Shown: one piece after another, positions 15,529-23,647 of the stretch
Numbering within the stretch: position 1 is the stretch's first letter
Layout of the letters: the number at the start of each line of letters is the position of its first letter
Assembly: GCA_900767595.1 (NCBI GenBank)
Contig: CAAFZS010000052.1
Location: 1-58,319, forward strand
DNA: 58,319 bases
Direction of reading: 5' to 3'
Source of the DNA: Bacteroidales bacterium
GTDB lineage: Bacteria > Bacteroidota > Bacteroidia > Bacteroidales > Paludibacteraceae
Made by a program: the position numbers and the translations under genes
Notes under the pieces: model-generated
Databases searched by the model: none
What the model saw: the letters and a program-made list of their open reading frames with translations, nothing else
Told to the model about the DNA's origin: nothing

Positions 15529-17938
15529 GAACGAAGTCACTATTCGCGTCACTAACCCTACGGAGAATGGTCCTAAGATTGTTCGCCTACAAGCCGTGAA
15601 TGATAACACGATTCGTGTTACTTCTACCGCGGAAAATAAACTCCGCGACCGCAAGAGTCTCGTAACTGTAAACACAAAAACTACTCTACACTCTAAACTC
15701 TCCACTCTAAACTATTGTGGTGACACTGTTGCCTTATCCACTTCCTATATGACGGCTTATGTGCTTCGCACTACCGGTCAAGTGTGGGTCAATCGTTATG
15801 ATGGCAAACCGCTTCTACAAGAGGCTGCCAATAGCCCCCGTTTTACACCGTACGAATGTACTCAACCTCTACCTCTCAACTCTACACTCTCAACTACTCT
15901 AAACTCTACACTCTCAACTCTAAACTATACAGGATGGACGTATGCCGTCACGTTTGATAACCTATATAACGAAGAAGGTCTTTTCGGCCTGGGTCAACAT
16001 CAATCGGACGAATGGAACTGGAAAGGTCGCGATGAGGAACTCTATCAGTACAATACGAAGGTCAGTCTGCCCATCATCTTCTCTACCGAAGGCTATGGAC
16101 TGATGTTCGATACCTACAGCCTTTGCCGTTGGGGCAACCCCGAACCCTATCAGCCGTTAGAAGAACTCTTCGATGTAGATACCGTCGCTTTACCCTACTC
16201 CTCTACTCCTCTACTCCCCTCCTCCCCGAAGACTATCGTCTACGAAGGCACCCTCACCCCTCGTGCAACCGGCGAATATCGGTTCCTCCATTACTACTCC
16301 GGTTATCAACAACTCTTTATTGATGGGCAACCGTTGAGTCCTACTATTTGGCGAACGGCTTGGAATCCGAACGAGCGTAAGTATCGTTATTATATGGAAA
16401 AGGGACGCACTTATCGCATCCGTCTCACGTGGCAACCCGATGGCGATGTGGCTTATTGTTCCCTTACAGCTCATGCTCCGGAGACAACTGAACAGCATCA
16501 GCAGCTGCGTTTCTGGTCAGAGATGAACCCGAATCTCGATTACTATGTCTTTGCGGGAGAGAATATGGACTCTCTTATCCACTCTTATCGTACACTCACC
16601 GGTAAAGCCACCCTAATGCCCGATTGGGTGCTTGGTTATTGGCAGTCGAGGGAACGCTATAAGACCCAAGAGGAAATCATCGATGCTCTACGAGGTTTCC
16701 GCTCCCGTAACTTACCCATCGATAATATCGTGATGGACTGGAACTATTGGGAACCCTCCCAATGGGGTGCTTTCACGTTCGAAGAGTCTCGTTTTCCTGA
16801 CCCGCAAGCAATGATTGATACCATTCATGCTTTGGGTGCTCATATCATGATCTCTTGCTGGCCTAAGTATTATCCTTTCACGGACCATTATCAAGAGATG
16901 TTAGCCAAAGGTTGGCTCTATCCGCAATCGATTCGTGACTCGCTTATCGATTGGCTTGGGTTCCCTTACGCTTTTTACGATGCGTATAACCCTAAAGCCG
17001 GCAGACTGTTCTTTGAACAACTGTGGGAGCACCTCGGCACGATGGGTATTGATGCCTGGTGGATGGACGCTTCCGAACCGAACATCAAAGACTGTACCCC
17101 CATCGATTACCGTAAGGCTTTGTGCGGTCCTACTTACCTTGGCTCCTCGGACGAGTATTTCAATGCCTATGCTCTTGTCAATGCGCAGTCTATCTATGAG
17201 GGACTCCAACGTAAGGGTGTTCAGGATATCTTCCAACTCACTCGTAACGGATTTCTTGGACAGCAACGGTATTCGACCGCCACTTGGTCCGGGGATATCG
17301 GTACCCGTTGGGAGGATATGAAAGCGCAGATTACTGCCGGACAGAACTTCTCTGTGTCGGGTCTTCCTTGGTGGAGCCAAGATATCGGCGGGTTCTCAGT
17401 CGAGAATCGTTATGCTGCGGCGCAGTACGCTTTTGAAGCTACCGGTAAGGAGAACGCCGACCTTAAAGAGTGGCGTGAACTCAATGTCCGTTGGCACCAA
17501 TGGGGTGTGTTCACTCCTATCTATCGCAGCCATGGTCAGTTCCCGTATCGTGAACCATGGAACATCGCTCCTGAAGGACATCCGGCATATGAGGCGATAC
17601 GGCAGTGCCTTAATGAACGGTATAAACTTATGCCGTACCTAAAAGAACTCAACCGTCGTGTCAGCGAGGAGGATTATACCATTATGCGTCCCCTCGCTAT
17701 GGACTATCCTTCCGACCCTAAAGCTATTGCTTGCGGTTGGCAGTATATGTTCGGACCCGATATTATGGTCTGCCCGGTCTATACCTACGGTGCTCGTGAG
17801 TGGAGCGTCTATTTCCCTGCCGGCACATGGTACGATTACTATACCGGTGAACTCATTTCCAACGGCAATGAGACTCGTATCGTTCCTGCCCCCTACGACC
17901 ATAGCCCCATCTTCCTGAGAAATAAATCACAACTATAA
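15461..17938 (+). CDS. GH31 alpha-glycosidase (alpha-xylosidase-like) lipoprotein with PA14 insert
   Basis: An exported GH31 enzyme (825 aa). The start at ATG 15461 gives a lipoprotein signal ending LLVSC; the ATG at 15440 is possible but leaves a longer n-region. The signal residues MKIFNLHSSIF are read from CAATCTT heptamers that, in another frame, encode the end of GH2. Residues about 255-340 look like a PA14 domain (VYEGTLTPRATGEYRF, LFIDGQ). The catalytic motifs are WWMDASEPN (nucleophile Asp536) and TWSGDIG (acid/base Asp612). GH31 with PA14 is the layout of Bacteroides xyloglucan alpha-xylosidases, so xylose side-chain removal is a reasonable inference. Two ACTCTAA arrays (15681-15714, 15861-15929) and one CTACTCCT array (16193-16227) are read in frame in the N-terminal domain. 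Confidence 0.88.
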   Translation: MKIFNLHSSIFILTILLLVSCAKNEVTIRVTNPTENGPKIVRLQAVNDNTIRVTSTAENKLRDRKSLVTVNTKTTLHSKLSTLNYCGDTVALSTSYMTAYVLRTTGQVWVNRYDGKPLLQEAANSPRFTPYECTQPLPLNSTLSTTLNSTLSTLNYTGWTYAVTFDNLYNEEGLFGLGQHQSDEWNWKGRDEELYQYNTKVSLPIIFSTEGYGLMFDTYSLCRWGNPEPYQPLEELFDVDTVALPYSSTPLLPSSPKTIVYEGTLTPRATGEYRFLHYYSGYQQLFIDGQPLSPTIWRTAWNPNERKYRYYMEKGRTYRIRLTWQPDGDVAYCSLTAHAPETTEQHQQLRFWSEMNPNLDYYVFAGENMDSLIHSYRTLTGKATLMPDWVLGYWQSRERYKTQEEIIDALRGFRSRNLPIDNIVMDWNYWEPSQWGAFTFEESRFPDPQAMIDTIHALGAHIMISCWPKYYPFTDHYQEMLAKGWLYPQSIRDSLIDWLGFPYAFYDAYNPKAGRLFFEQLWEHLGTMGIDAWWMDASEPNIKDCTPIDYRKALCGPTYLGSSDEYFNAYALVNAQSIYEGLQRKGVQDIFQLTRNGFLGQQRYSTATWSGDIGTRWEDMKAQITAGQNFSVSGLPWWSQDIGGFSVENRYAAAQYAFEATGKENADLKEWRELNVRWHQWGVFTPIYRSHGQFPYREPWNIAPEGHPAYEAIRQCLNERYKLMPYLKELNRRVSEEDYTIMRPLAMDYPSDPKAIACGWQYMFGPDIMVCPVYTYGAREWSVYFPAGTWYDYYTGELISNGNETRIVPAPYDHSPIFLRNKSQL
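15467..15503 (+). repeat. 7-nt tandem repeat, CAATCTT family, read in two genes
   Basis: Five CAATCTT/CATTCTT units lie in the GH2/GH31 overlap. One frame gives the GH2 tail (LQSSFFNLHS), the other the GH31 signal peptide. Confidence 0.8.
15681..15714 (+). repeat. 7-nt tandem repeat, ACTCTAA family, in GH31 gene
   Basis: Four to five heptamers are read in frame as LHSKLSTLN. Confidence 0.8.
15861..15929 (+). repeat. 7-nt tandem repeat, ACTCTAA family, long array in GH31 gene
   Basis: About nine heptamers with one slip are read as two LNSTLST periods, the expected 7-residue period of a 7-nt repeat (21 nt = 7 codons). Confidence 0.82.
16193..16227 (+). repeat. 8-nt tandem repeat, CTACTCCT family, in GH31 gene
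   Basis: Four octamers are read as LPYSSTPLLPSS just before the PA14 domain. Confidence 0.75.
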
Positions 17939-17954
17939 ATCACAAATCACAAAA
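17924..17954 (+). repeat. 7-nt tandem repeat, CAAATCA family, GH31/GH5 junction
   Basis: Four units run from the end of the GH31 coding region through its stop into the 26-nt spacer before the GH5 start. Confidence 0.75.
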
Positions 17955-17964
17955 TTTATTCATT

Positions 17965-19131
17965 ATGAAAACAATTCTTTCAGCCGCAGGCGGTCATTCA
18001 GCGCAGCGGTCTTTCAGCACGAAGTGCGGTCTTTCAGCGTTAGCGGTCTTGTTGCTTTTTGCAGCAACGGCTTGCCAGCCTAAAGAAAACAACTTCAAGG
18101 TTCATCGTGGAACGAACCTCAGTCACTGGCTTTCTCAATCCGAAGTACGGGGAGAGATGCGTAGCAAACACATCCAAGAGGATGATATGGCTCGTCTTGA
18201 GTCTCTTGGTTTTGACTTCGTCCGTATCCCCATTGACGAGGTACAGATGTGGGACGAGGATGGCAATAAACTGCCCGAAGCGTGGGACTTGCTGACCAAC
18301 GGCATAGACCTTGCCATCAAGCATAATCTACGTGTGGTAGTGGATCTGCATATCATCCGCTCTCACTATTTCAATGCCGAGAACGAGGACGGTCAATCCG
18401 CCAATACCCTCTTTACATCGGAAGAGAGTCAGCAACAACTCATTAATATGTGGTATCAATTGAGCGAAGTGCTGCGTCATTATAGTGTAGACTCCGTGGC
18501 TTACGAGTTCATGAACGAGCCCGTGGCTCCCGAGCACGACCAATGGAACCAACTGATTGCGAAGGTGCACAAAGCTTTGCGCGAAGTGGAACCGCAACGT
18601 ACCCTCGTCATCGGTTCTAACCTCTGGCAAGGGGTAGGGACCTTCCAATACCTGCGTGTACCCGAGAACGATAAGAACATCATCCTCTCCTTCCATTTCT
18701 ACGAACCTATGGTGCTCACCCATTATAACACTTGGTGGAACCCTATCCGTTTCTATACCGGTGACGTGCATTATCCCGGACAACTCATCTCTGACGAGGA
18801 TTGGGACGCTTGTTCGGACGAGGTGAAAGCTATCGTAGCCGATTACCATCAAGAGTGGAACGAGGAAGTGCTTTACCAACGTATGAAACAAGCCATCGAT
18901 GTGGCTGACTCGTTGGGTTTGCAACTCTTCTGCGGTGAATGGGGCGTTTATGAGAATGTCGATCGCGAATGGGCATATGCTTGGACACGCGATATGATTA
19001 AGGTCTTCAACCGATTTAATGTGGCTTGGTGCACGTGGTGCTATGATGCCGACTTCGGCTTCTATGATCAATTCAAAGAGGACTATAAAGATCGTGAACT
19101 CATCAATATTTTAATGGAAAAAGAATTATGA
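17965..19131 (+). CDS. GH5 glycanase lipoprotein with repeat-derived signal peptide
   Basis: A GH5 enzyme (388 aa) acting outside the cytoplasm. Catalytic motifs: YEFMNEPVAPE (acid/base Glu185) and LFCGEWGVYE (nucleophile Glu325), with VVVDLHI and LSFHFYEP as expected for the barrel. The mature protein starts after the lipobox ATAC (Cys37). The preceding signal peptide is unusually long because residues about 6-26 (SAAGG, HSAQRS, STKCG, SALAV) are encoded by four hairpin-type repeat units at 17976-18051; a hydrophobic core ALAVLLLFAA remains. I cannot assign a subfamily with certainty. The substrate is probably a beta-glucan or mannan given the operon. It overlaps GH130 by 4 bp. Confidence 0.85.
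   Translation: MKTILSAAGGHSAQRSFSTKCGLSALAVLLLFAATACQPKENNFKVHRGTNLSHWLSQSEVRGEMRSKHIQEDDMARLESLGFDFVRIPIDEVQMWDEDGNKLPEAWDLLTNGIDLAIKHNLRVVVDLHIIRSHYFNAENEDGQSANTLFTSEESQQQLINMWYQLSEVLRHYSVDSVAYEFMNEPVAPEHDQWNQLIAKVHKALREVEPQRTLVIGSNLWQGVGTFQYLRVPENDKNIILSFHFYEPMVLTHYNTWWNPIRFYTGDVHYPGQLISDEDWDACSDEVKAIVADYHQEWNEEVLYQRMKQAIDVADSLGLQLFCGEWGVYENVDREWAYAWTRDMIKVFNRFNVAWCTWCYDADFGFYDQFKEDYKDRELINILMEKEL
17976..18051 (+). repeat. Hairpin-tip repeat family, four units, in GH5 signal peptide
   Basis: Tips GCC-GCA-GGC, GC-GCA-GC, GCAC-GAA-GTGC and GC-GTTA-GC. This array shows best that stem length changes while pairing is kept. Confidence 0.85.
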
Positions 19132-20282
19132 CTTTTCTTGAACGCAAACAATGGCTCGAACAGCAGCATAAAGCGCTAATCAACCGACCGAATAAGGCTC
19201 TGCCTTCGTTTAACGGTATCTATACCCGTTATCAGTATCCTGTTCTTACGGGCGATCACGCCCCCTTGACATGGTGCTTCGACTTTGACGAAAAGCGTAA
19301 CCCCTACCTTATGGAGCGAATCGGTATCCATGCGGCTTTCAATGCCGGAGCTATCTACCTCAATAACAAATACTATGTCGTTGCCCGCGTGGAAGGCAAT
19401 GACCGTAAGTCATTCTTCGCTGTTGCCGAGTCCGATAACGGCATCGACGGTTTCCGCTTCTGGCCGGAACCTATCACTATGCCCGAGTACGGCAAACCCG
19501 CCACGAACATCTACGATATGCGTCTTACCAAACATGAGGACGGATGGATATACGGTCTATTCTGCGTAGAACGTCACGACGATAGCCAACCCAATGACCT
19601 CAGCGCCGCTACGGCGGCTTGCGGTATCGCTCGCACCCACGACCTTAAGACATGGGAGCGGCTGCCCGATTTGGTGGCCTCAACACAACAACGTAATGTG
19701 GTACTCCATCCGGAGTTTGTGAAGGGTAAATATGCCCTCTATACCCGTCCGCAAGACGGATTTATCGATGCCGGCAATGGTGGCGGTATCGGCTGGGCAT
19801 TAGTAGATGATATCACTCACGCTGAGGTGAAAGAGGAAACCATCATCGACCGCCGTTACTACCATACGATTAAGGAAGTGAAGAACGGCGAGGGACCGCA
19901 TCCTATCAAGACGAAACAAGGCTGGTTGCATCTTGCTCACGGAGTACGCGGCTGCGCGTCGGGTTTGCGTTACGTACTGTATATGTATATGACCGCTCTT
20001 GATGAGCCTTGGAAACCCATTGCTCAACCCGGAGGGTTCTTTATGGCGCCCGAGAATGAGGAGTATATCGGCGATGTGATGAATGTTCTGTTCTCCAATG
20101 GTTGGATAGTAAACGAAAAAGGCGAAGTCTTTATCTACTACGCCTCCTCGGATACCCGTCTGCACGTCGCTACTTCGACCGTTGACCAACTGGTGGACTA
20201 TTGTTTGCATACGCCTGCCGATGGTTTGACTACCGGTGTCAGCGTGAGAGCCATACGCGACCTAATCGCAAAGGGAAAATAA
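19128..20282 (+). CDS. GH130 4-O-beta-D-mannosyl-D-glucose phosphorylase
   Basis: A cytoplasmic inverting phosphorylase (384 aa) splitting mannosylglucose with phosphate into mannose 1-phosphate and glucose. This is the last step of the epimerase/phosphorylase mannan route known from Bacteroides fragilis. It has no signal peptide. Family motifs: ERIGIHAAFNAGA, VARVEGNDRKSFFA, NIYDMRLTKHEDGW (the likely proton-donor Asp130) and LHPEF. The length and opening (ERKQWLEQQH) match the GH130_1 enzymes. It is the last gene of the operon, and its 3' end overlaps the convergent Usp-like gene by 21 bp, leaving no room for a separate terminator. Confidence 0.93.
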   Translation: MTFLERKQWLEQQHKALINRPNKALPSFNGIYTRYQYPVLTGDHAPLTWCFDFDEKRNPYLMERIGIHAAFNAGAIYLNNKYYVVARVEGNDRKSFFAVAESDNGIDGFRFWPEPITMPEYGKPATNIYDMRLTKHEDGWIYGLFCVERHDDSQPNDLSAATAACGIARTHDLKTWERLPDLVASTQQRNVVLHPEFVKGKYALYTRPQDGFIDAGNGGGIGWALVDDITHAEVKEETIIDRRYYHTIKEVKNGEGPHPIKTKQGWLHLAHGVRGCASGLRYVLYMYMTALDEPWKPIAQPGGFFMAPENEEYIGDVMNVLFSNGWIVNEKGEVFIYYASSDTRLHVATSTVDQLVDYCLHTPADGLTTGVSVRAIRDLIAKGK

Positions 20283-20831
20283 GTCGGCACGGGGATTGAT
20301 GAGCATTACGGGGACCTGGCTGCGCGCAATAGCGTGCCGCTCGGGTGGACCGAAAATCAGGTCATCCAATCCGTATTCCCTGCTCGCCGTTAAGATGAGC
20401 AGGTCGTTTTTCCACTCGGCTTGCCGTTCGACCGCCTCTTTGGATAAGTTAAAACTATTTTTCTTAGCCTGCAAGACGCGATAGCGAATGGTTTCGCCCG
20501 TTCGCTGCTTGACTGCCTCTATATGCGTGATGATCTTGTCTAAGTTCTGCTTTGCCTTCGAGCCATAGTCGTTCGCTAAAAGTAGCATTATCTCCGCTCC
20601 CGTCTTACGGGCAAGGTAGGTGCAGATCTCGGATTTATAGACCTCCTCTTCGAGGAACGTGATGGGGACGAGGATATGGGAGTAGAGGGGTAGGGGAGTA
20701 GAGGAGTAGGGTAGATTCATTGTATCCGTGATGAAGACATACGGACGGCGCTCGTCACGACAGTCGTTGAGGTGACGCTGGATAATCGACGCGCGATTCA
20801 GACAGTGAATATATCGTATATCCTCATCCAT
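20262..20831 (-). CDS. Universal-stress-like alpha/beta protein, low certainty
   Basis: A 189-residue cytoplasmic protein without membrane segments. From residue about 50 it resembles a Usp/nucleotide-binding alpha/beta domain (SHILVPITFLEEEVYKSEI, AEIMLLLANDYG, DLLILTAS, then a basic RHAIARSQVPVMLIN end like the final strand of Usp domains). Residues about 39-51 (LPYSSTPLPLYS) are encoded by CTACTCCT octamers and may be a linker between a short N-terminal segment and the domain. It overlaps cstA by 8 bp, so it is co-transcribed and could be a soluble partner of that transporter. The fold call is tentative. Confidence 0.6.
   Translation of the reverse strand: MDEDIRYIHCLNRASIIQRHLNDCRDERRPYVFITDTMNLPYSSTPLPLYSHILVPITFLEEEVYKSEICTYLARKTGAEIMLLLANDYGSKAKQNLDKIITHIEAVKQRTGETIRYRVLQAKKNSFNLSKEAVERQAEWKNDLLILTASREYGLDDLIFGPPERHAIARSQVPVMLINPRADLFSLCD
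20678..20714 (-). repeat. 8-nt tandem repeat, CTACTCCT family, in Usp-like gene
   Basis: Four to five octamers are read in coding sense as LPYSSTPLPLYS. Confidence 0.75.
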
Positions 20832-22338
20832 GAAGGAACCGTTTCCATTTTCTAAGTAGTTGCTTCAGATATTCGAGGTGGCGTAACTGATGGTACTTCG
20901 TCCAACTGACGAAGGCTAGGAGTAATCCTTGACAGATAAGACCTGCTACCACATAACCTATCCATCGGTCTTCGGGGTCTAAATCAAACCCTTCCGGTGC
21001 GATAAAGATATAACTGACACTCACCATCGTCATAAACAGGGCGGGAATAAGCGTAAGCATATACCCATGCTCTTTCTTATGAGAATAGAGGTACAGCGTA
21101 GCCGACCAGAGGATGAAGACGGAGATGGTCTGGTTCGTCCAAGAGAAATAACGCCAAACAATATCGAAATTAACAAACGCCATTCCAAACACGGCTGCGA
21201 ACAACGGCAGCGCAATGAGAAGTCGATTGCGGATGGGTTTTTGGTCAAGGTGCAGGAAGTCCGCTACCGTCAATCGCGCACTGCGTAACGCGGTGTCACC
21301 CGAAGTGACAGGAGCAACCACGACACCCAAAACCGCTAAGAATCCTCCCACTTTGCCGAGCCATGTCTTACTGATCTTATCCACTACCAATGCGGCAATG
21401 TTTTCTCCCGGGTGTTGCGCCGCAAACGCTTGCAGACCGTCAATACCATACACTCCGTGGATAGGGTCAGCAAAGAATGTACCTGCGGCAGCTGCCCAAA
21501 TAAGGGCAAGAATACCTTCAGCCACCATCGCTCCATAGAAGATCCAACGCCCTTGACGCTCGTTGGTCAAACAACGCGCCATTAGCGGCGACTGCGTGCT
21601 GTGGAAACCACTGATAGCACCACAAGCAATACTGACGAACATCATCGGGAAGAGCGGCATACCGTTGGTCTGACGGTTGTATAAACCGTCGGTGATTTCG
21701 GGCATCTCCATACTATGCCAACCGAGCATGATGACCATAATACCAATACCCATAAAGAGAAGCACTGCACCAAAAATAGGATAGAAACGTCCAATCAGTT
21801 TATCCACGGGCAGTAAGGTGGCTAAGGTATAATAGAGGAAGATAATCCCTAACCAGATATACCACGAAGGTAGTGGGCACATGCCTTGTAATAGGGTGGC
21901 AGGTCCGGTCATAAACGTAGTCGTAAGCAGTATCAGCAGGACGAGAATGAAAATACGTACCAGAAAACCTAACCCCGGGCCAATCTCATCCTTGACAATC
22001 TCCGGCATAGAAGCGCCATTTTTGCGAACGGATAACATTCCTGCCATATAATCGTGAACGCCACCGCCAAAGATGGTCCCGAACACAATCCATAGGAAAG
22101 CTGCCGGACCAAAGAAAATACCCATGATGGCACCAAAGATAGGACCTAATCCCGCAATGTTCAAAAACTGAACAAGGAAAATACGCCAACCTGCCATCGG
22201 TACATAATCCACTCCGTCAGGATGTGCCACGGCAGGCGTCTTGGCAACAGGATTGATTCCAAAGATTTTTTCTACCAGCCTTCCATACAAAAAGAAACCG
22301 GCAACAAGAAGCACAAGGGCTATAATGAAAGTATACAT
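20824..22338 (-). CDS. cstA: CstA-family carbon starvation protein (inner-membrane transporter)
   Basis: A multi-pass membrane protein (504 aa) with more than ten hydrophobic segments and the CstA family core: DGVDYVPM, FLNIAGLGPIFGAIMGI, FGGGVHDYMAGM, and STQSPLMARCL followed by APVTSGDTALRSARL. CstA-type proteins take up pyruvate or peptides during carbon limitation. It overlaps dapA by 19 bp and the Usp-like gene by 8 bp, within a minus-strand operon starting at the secreted nuclease gene. The protein is shorter than E. coli CstA (about 700 aa), as is common for Bacteroidota members. Confidence 0.9.
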   Translation of the reverse strand: MYTFIIALVLLVAGFFLYGRLVEKIFGINPVAKTPAVAHPDGVDYVPMAGWRIFLVQFLNIAGLGPIFGAIMGIFFGPAAFLWIVFGTIFGGGVHDYMAGMLSVRKNGASMPEIVKDEIGPGLGFLVRIFILVLLILLTTTFMTGPATLLQGMCPLPSWYIWLGIIFLYYTLATLLPVDKLIGRFYPIFGAVLLFMGIGIMVIMLGWHSMEMPEITDGLYNRQTNGMPLFPMMFVSIACGAISGFHSTQSPLMARCLTNERQGRWIFYGAMVAEGILALIWAAAAGTFFADPIHGVYGIDGLQAFAAQHPGENIAALVVDKISKTWLGKVGGFLAVLGVVVAPVTSGDTALRSARLTVADFLHLDQKPIRNRLLIALPLFAAVFGMAFVNFDIVWRYFSWTNQTISVFILWSATLYLYSHKKEHGYMLTLIPALFMTMVSVSYIFIAPEGFDLDPEDRWIGYVVAGLICQGLLLAFVSWTKYHQLRHLEYLKQLLRKWKRFLHG

Positions 22339-23171
22339 TGTTGTATAAGTTTTTGAATTGTTTCTGAATTAGGAACGAGTGGCAGACGCAACCGATTATG
22401 AATCATTCCCATCTGGCTGAGTACGGTCTTTATCCCACTTGGGTTACCCTCAATAAATAAATATTTAATCAGTTCAGCATAATGCGCCTGTAGTTTGCTA
22501 TCCGCTTGGTGCACAATCTGACCAAACGCATGAGGATAAGCATTCGACGCTACGGATATCAAACCATCCGCTCCTGCGGCCATCCCTTCGGCTGCAAGAC
22601 CATCATCGCCGAGGAATACTTTAAAACCCTTCCCAATCTCTTGTTTGATCTGTTCGAGGTTGCCGGAGGCTTCCTTGATACCCATAATCTTATCGGGAGC
22701 GGCTTCGTAAATACGCATTACCGTTTCGGGCAATAGGTTCACGCCCGTGCGCCCGGGCACGTTATATAATATAATAGGTACAGGACTGACCTTTGCTATC
22801 GCAACGAAATGCTGATACAATCCTTCTTGGGAAGGTTTGTTGTAGTAAGGAGTGACACTCAAAATTGCGGCGCAATCCTTGATTATTGAAGATTGAAGAT
22901 TGAAGATTGAAGATTGAACTGCTTGGGTGTTATTACCTCCCAAACCAAGGACGAGAGGGAGACGACCCTTGACTTTCTCAACGACAAAGTTCCAAACGGA
23001 GGTTTTTTCCTCCTCGGTCATTGTGGCCGCTTCGGCCGTCGTGCCGAGAACCACAAGGAAATCGACCTTGCCATCTATTTGTTTTTGCAAAAGTTTATCC
23101 AATCCTTCATAATCCACTGAACCATCAGGGAGGAAAGGAGTTATTAGTGCAGTACCGAGTCCGTGTATCAT
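22320..23171 (-). CDS. dapA: 4-hydroxy-tetrahydrodipicolinate synthase
   Basis: A cytoplasmic enzyme (283 aa) condensing pyruvate and aspartate semialdehyde for lysine and diaminopimelate synthesis. Motifs: GTALITPF, GTTAEAATMT, VTPYYNKPSQEGLYQHF, LYNVPGRTG (Tyr136), and GIKEASGN with the Schiff-base Lys166. Residues about 84-97 (QSSIFNLQSSIIKD) are encoded by CAATCTT heptamers and lie where a barrel helix normally sits between the NNT and VTPYY motifs. The spacing between those motifs is only about 2 residues longer than in E. coli, so the helix seems replaced rather than interrupted. Catalytic residues are intact. It overlaps both neighbours. Confidence 0.93.
   Translation of the reverse strand: MIHGLGTALITPFLPDGSVDYEGLDKLLQKQIDGKVDFLVVLGTTAEAATMTEEEKTSVWNFVVEKVKGRLPLVLGLGGNNTQAVQSSIFNLQSSIIKDCAAILSVTPYYNKPSQEGLYQHFVAIAKVSPVPIILYNVPGRTGVNLLPETVMRIYEAAPDKIMGIKEASGNLEQIKQEIGKGFKVFLGDDGLAAEGMAAGADGLISVASNAYPHAFGQIVHQADSKLQAHYAELIKYLFIEGNPSGIKTVLSQMGMIHNRLRLPLVPNSETIQKLIQQCILSL
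22883..22918 (-). repeat. 7-nt tandem repeat, CAATCTT family, in dapA
   Basis: Five CAATCTT units lie on the coding strand, read as QSSIFNLQSSI (7-residue period). Confidence 0.82.
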
Positions 23172-23647
23172 ATTAGTGTAGAGTTGATCATTTTTAAATA
23201 GCGGATGATTTGCTCGTAAAGGAAGGAGGCGTTGACCTGCTTGGATACGGCAATCATAAAATCCAATATACCGTGGGTTAGTTCTAATCCTGCCTTACAG
23301 TCTGCTCGCGCATAGAGGGCTAAGTAATGTAAGGGTCGACAAGGTTCAAGGGTGAGGTCAATCAGTAGGTCATAGTTGACCTGCTGGAGTTCGAGCACCT
23401 TGGCCTGTTTGGGGCGATCTAAGAAGGTGGTCTCTTTGTCTAAATCCAACGTAAAGAGGGTTACTTCCTTACCTTCTTTTACCAAGGTGTCCTTGATGTG
23501 CAGTATATCCGCATTCAGTGAGGTGGGTTCATTCTTATAAACAAGAAGTACATTCCGAATGTCTTTGTAGTTCCTTAATCGCGCTTGTCGTGGGTTTTGT
23601 TTGCGAATAGCGCGTTGTAGTAGCCAATCTTTTAAATTATCCAACAT
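23168..23647 (-). CDS. DUF6913-like conserved Bacteroidota protein
   Basis: A 159-residue soluble protein. It resembles the Bacteroidota-specific family often found beside dapA and ligA: a basic N-terminal helix (LLQRAIRKQNPRQARLRNY), then alternating strands and helices (NVLLVYKN, VTLFTLDLD, YDLLIDLTLEPCRPLHYLAL) and RADCKAGLE. The function is unknown. The C-terminal INSTLI is read from a short ACTCTAA-type repeat (about 23169-23183). It overlaps ligA by 11 bp and dapA by 4 bp. The family name is from memory of the context; the ORF itself is secure. Confidence 0.75.
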   Translation of the reverse strand: MLDNLKDWLLQRAIRKQNPRQARLRNYKDIRNVLLVYKNEPTSLNADILHIKDTLVKEGKEVTLFTLDLDKETTFLDRPKQAKVLELQQVNYDLLIDLTLEPCRPLHYLALYARADCKAGLELTHGILDFMIAVSKQVNASFLYEQIIRYLKMINSTLI

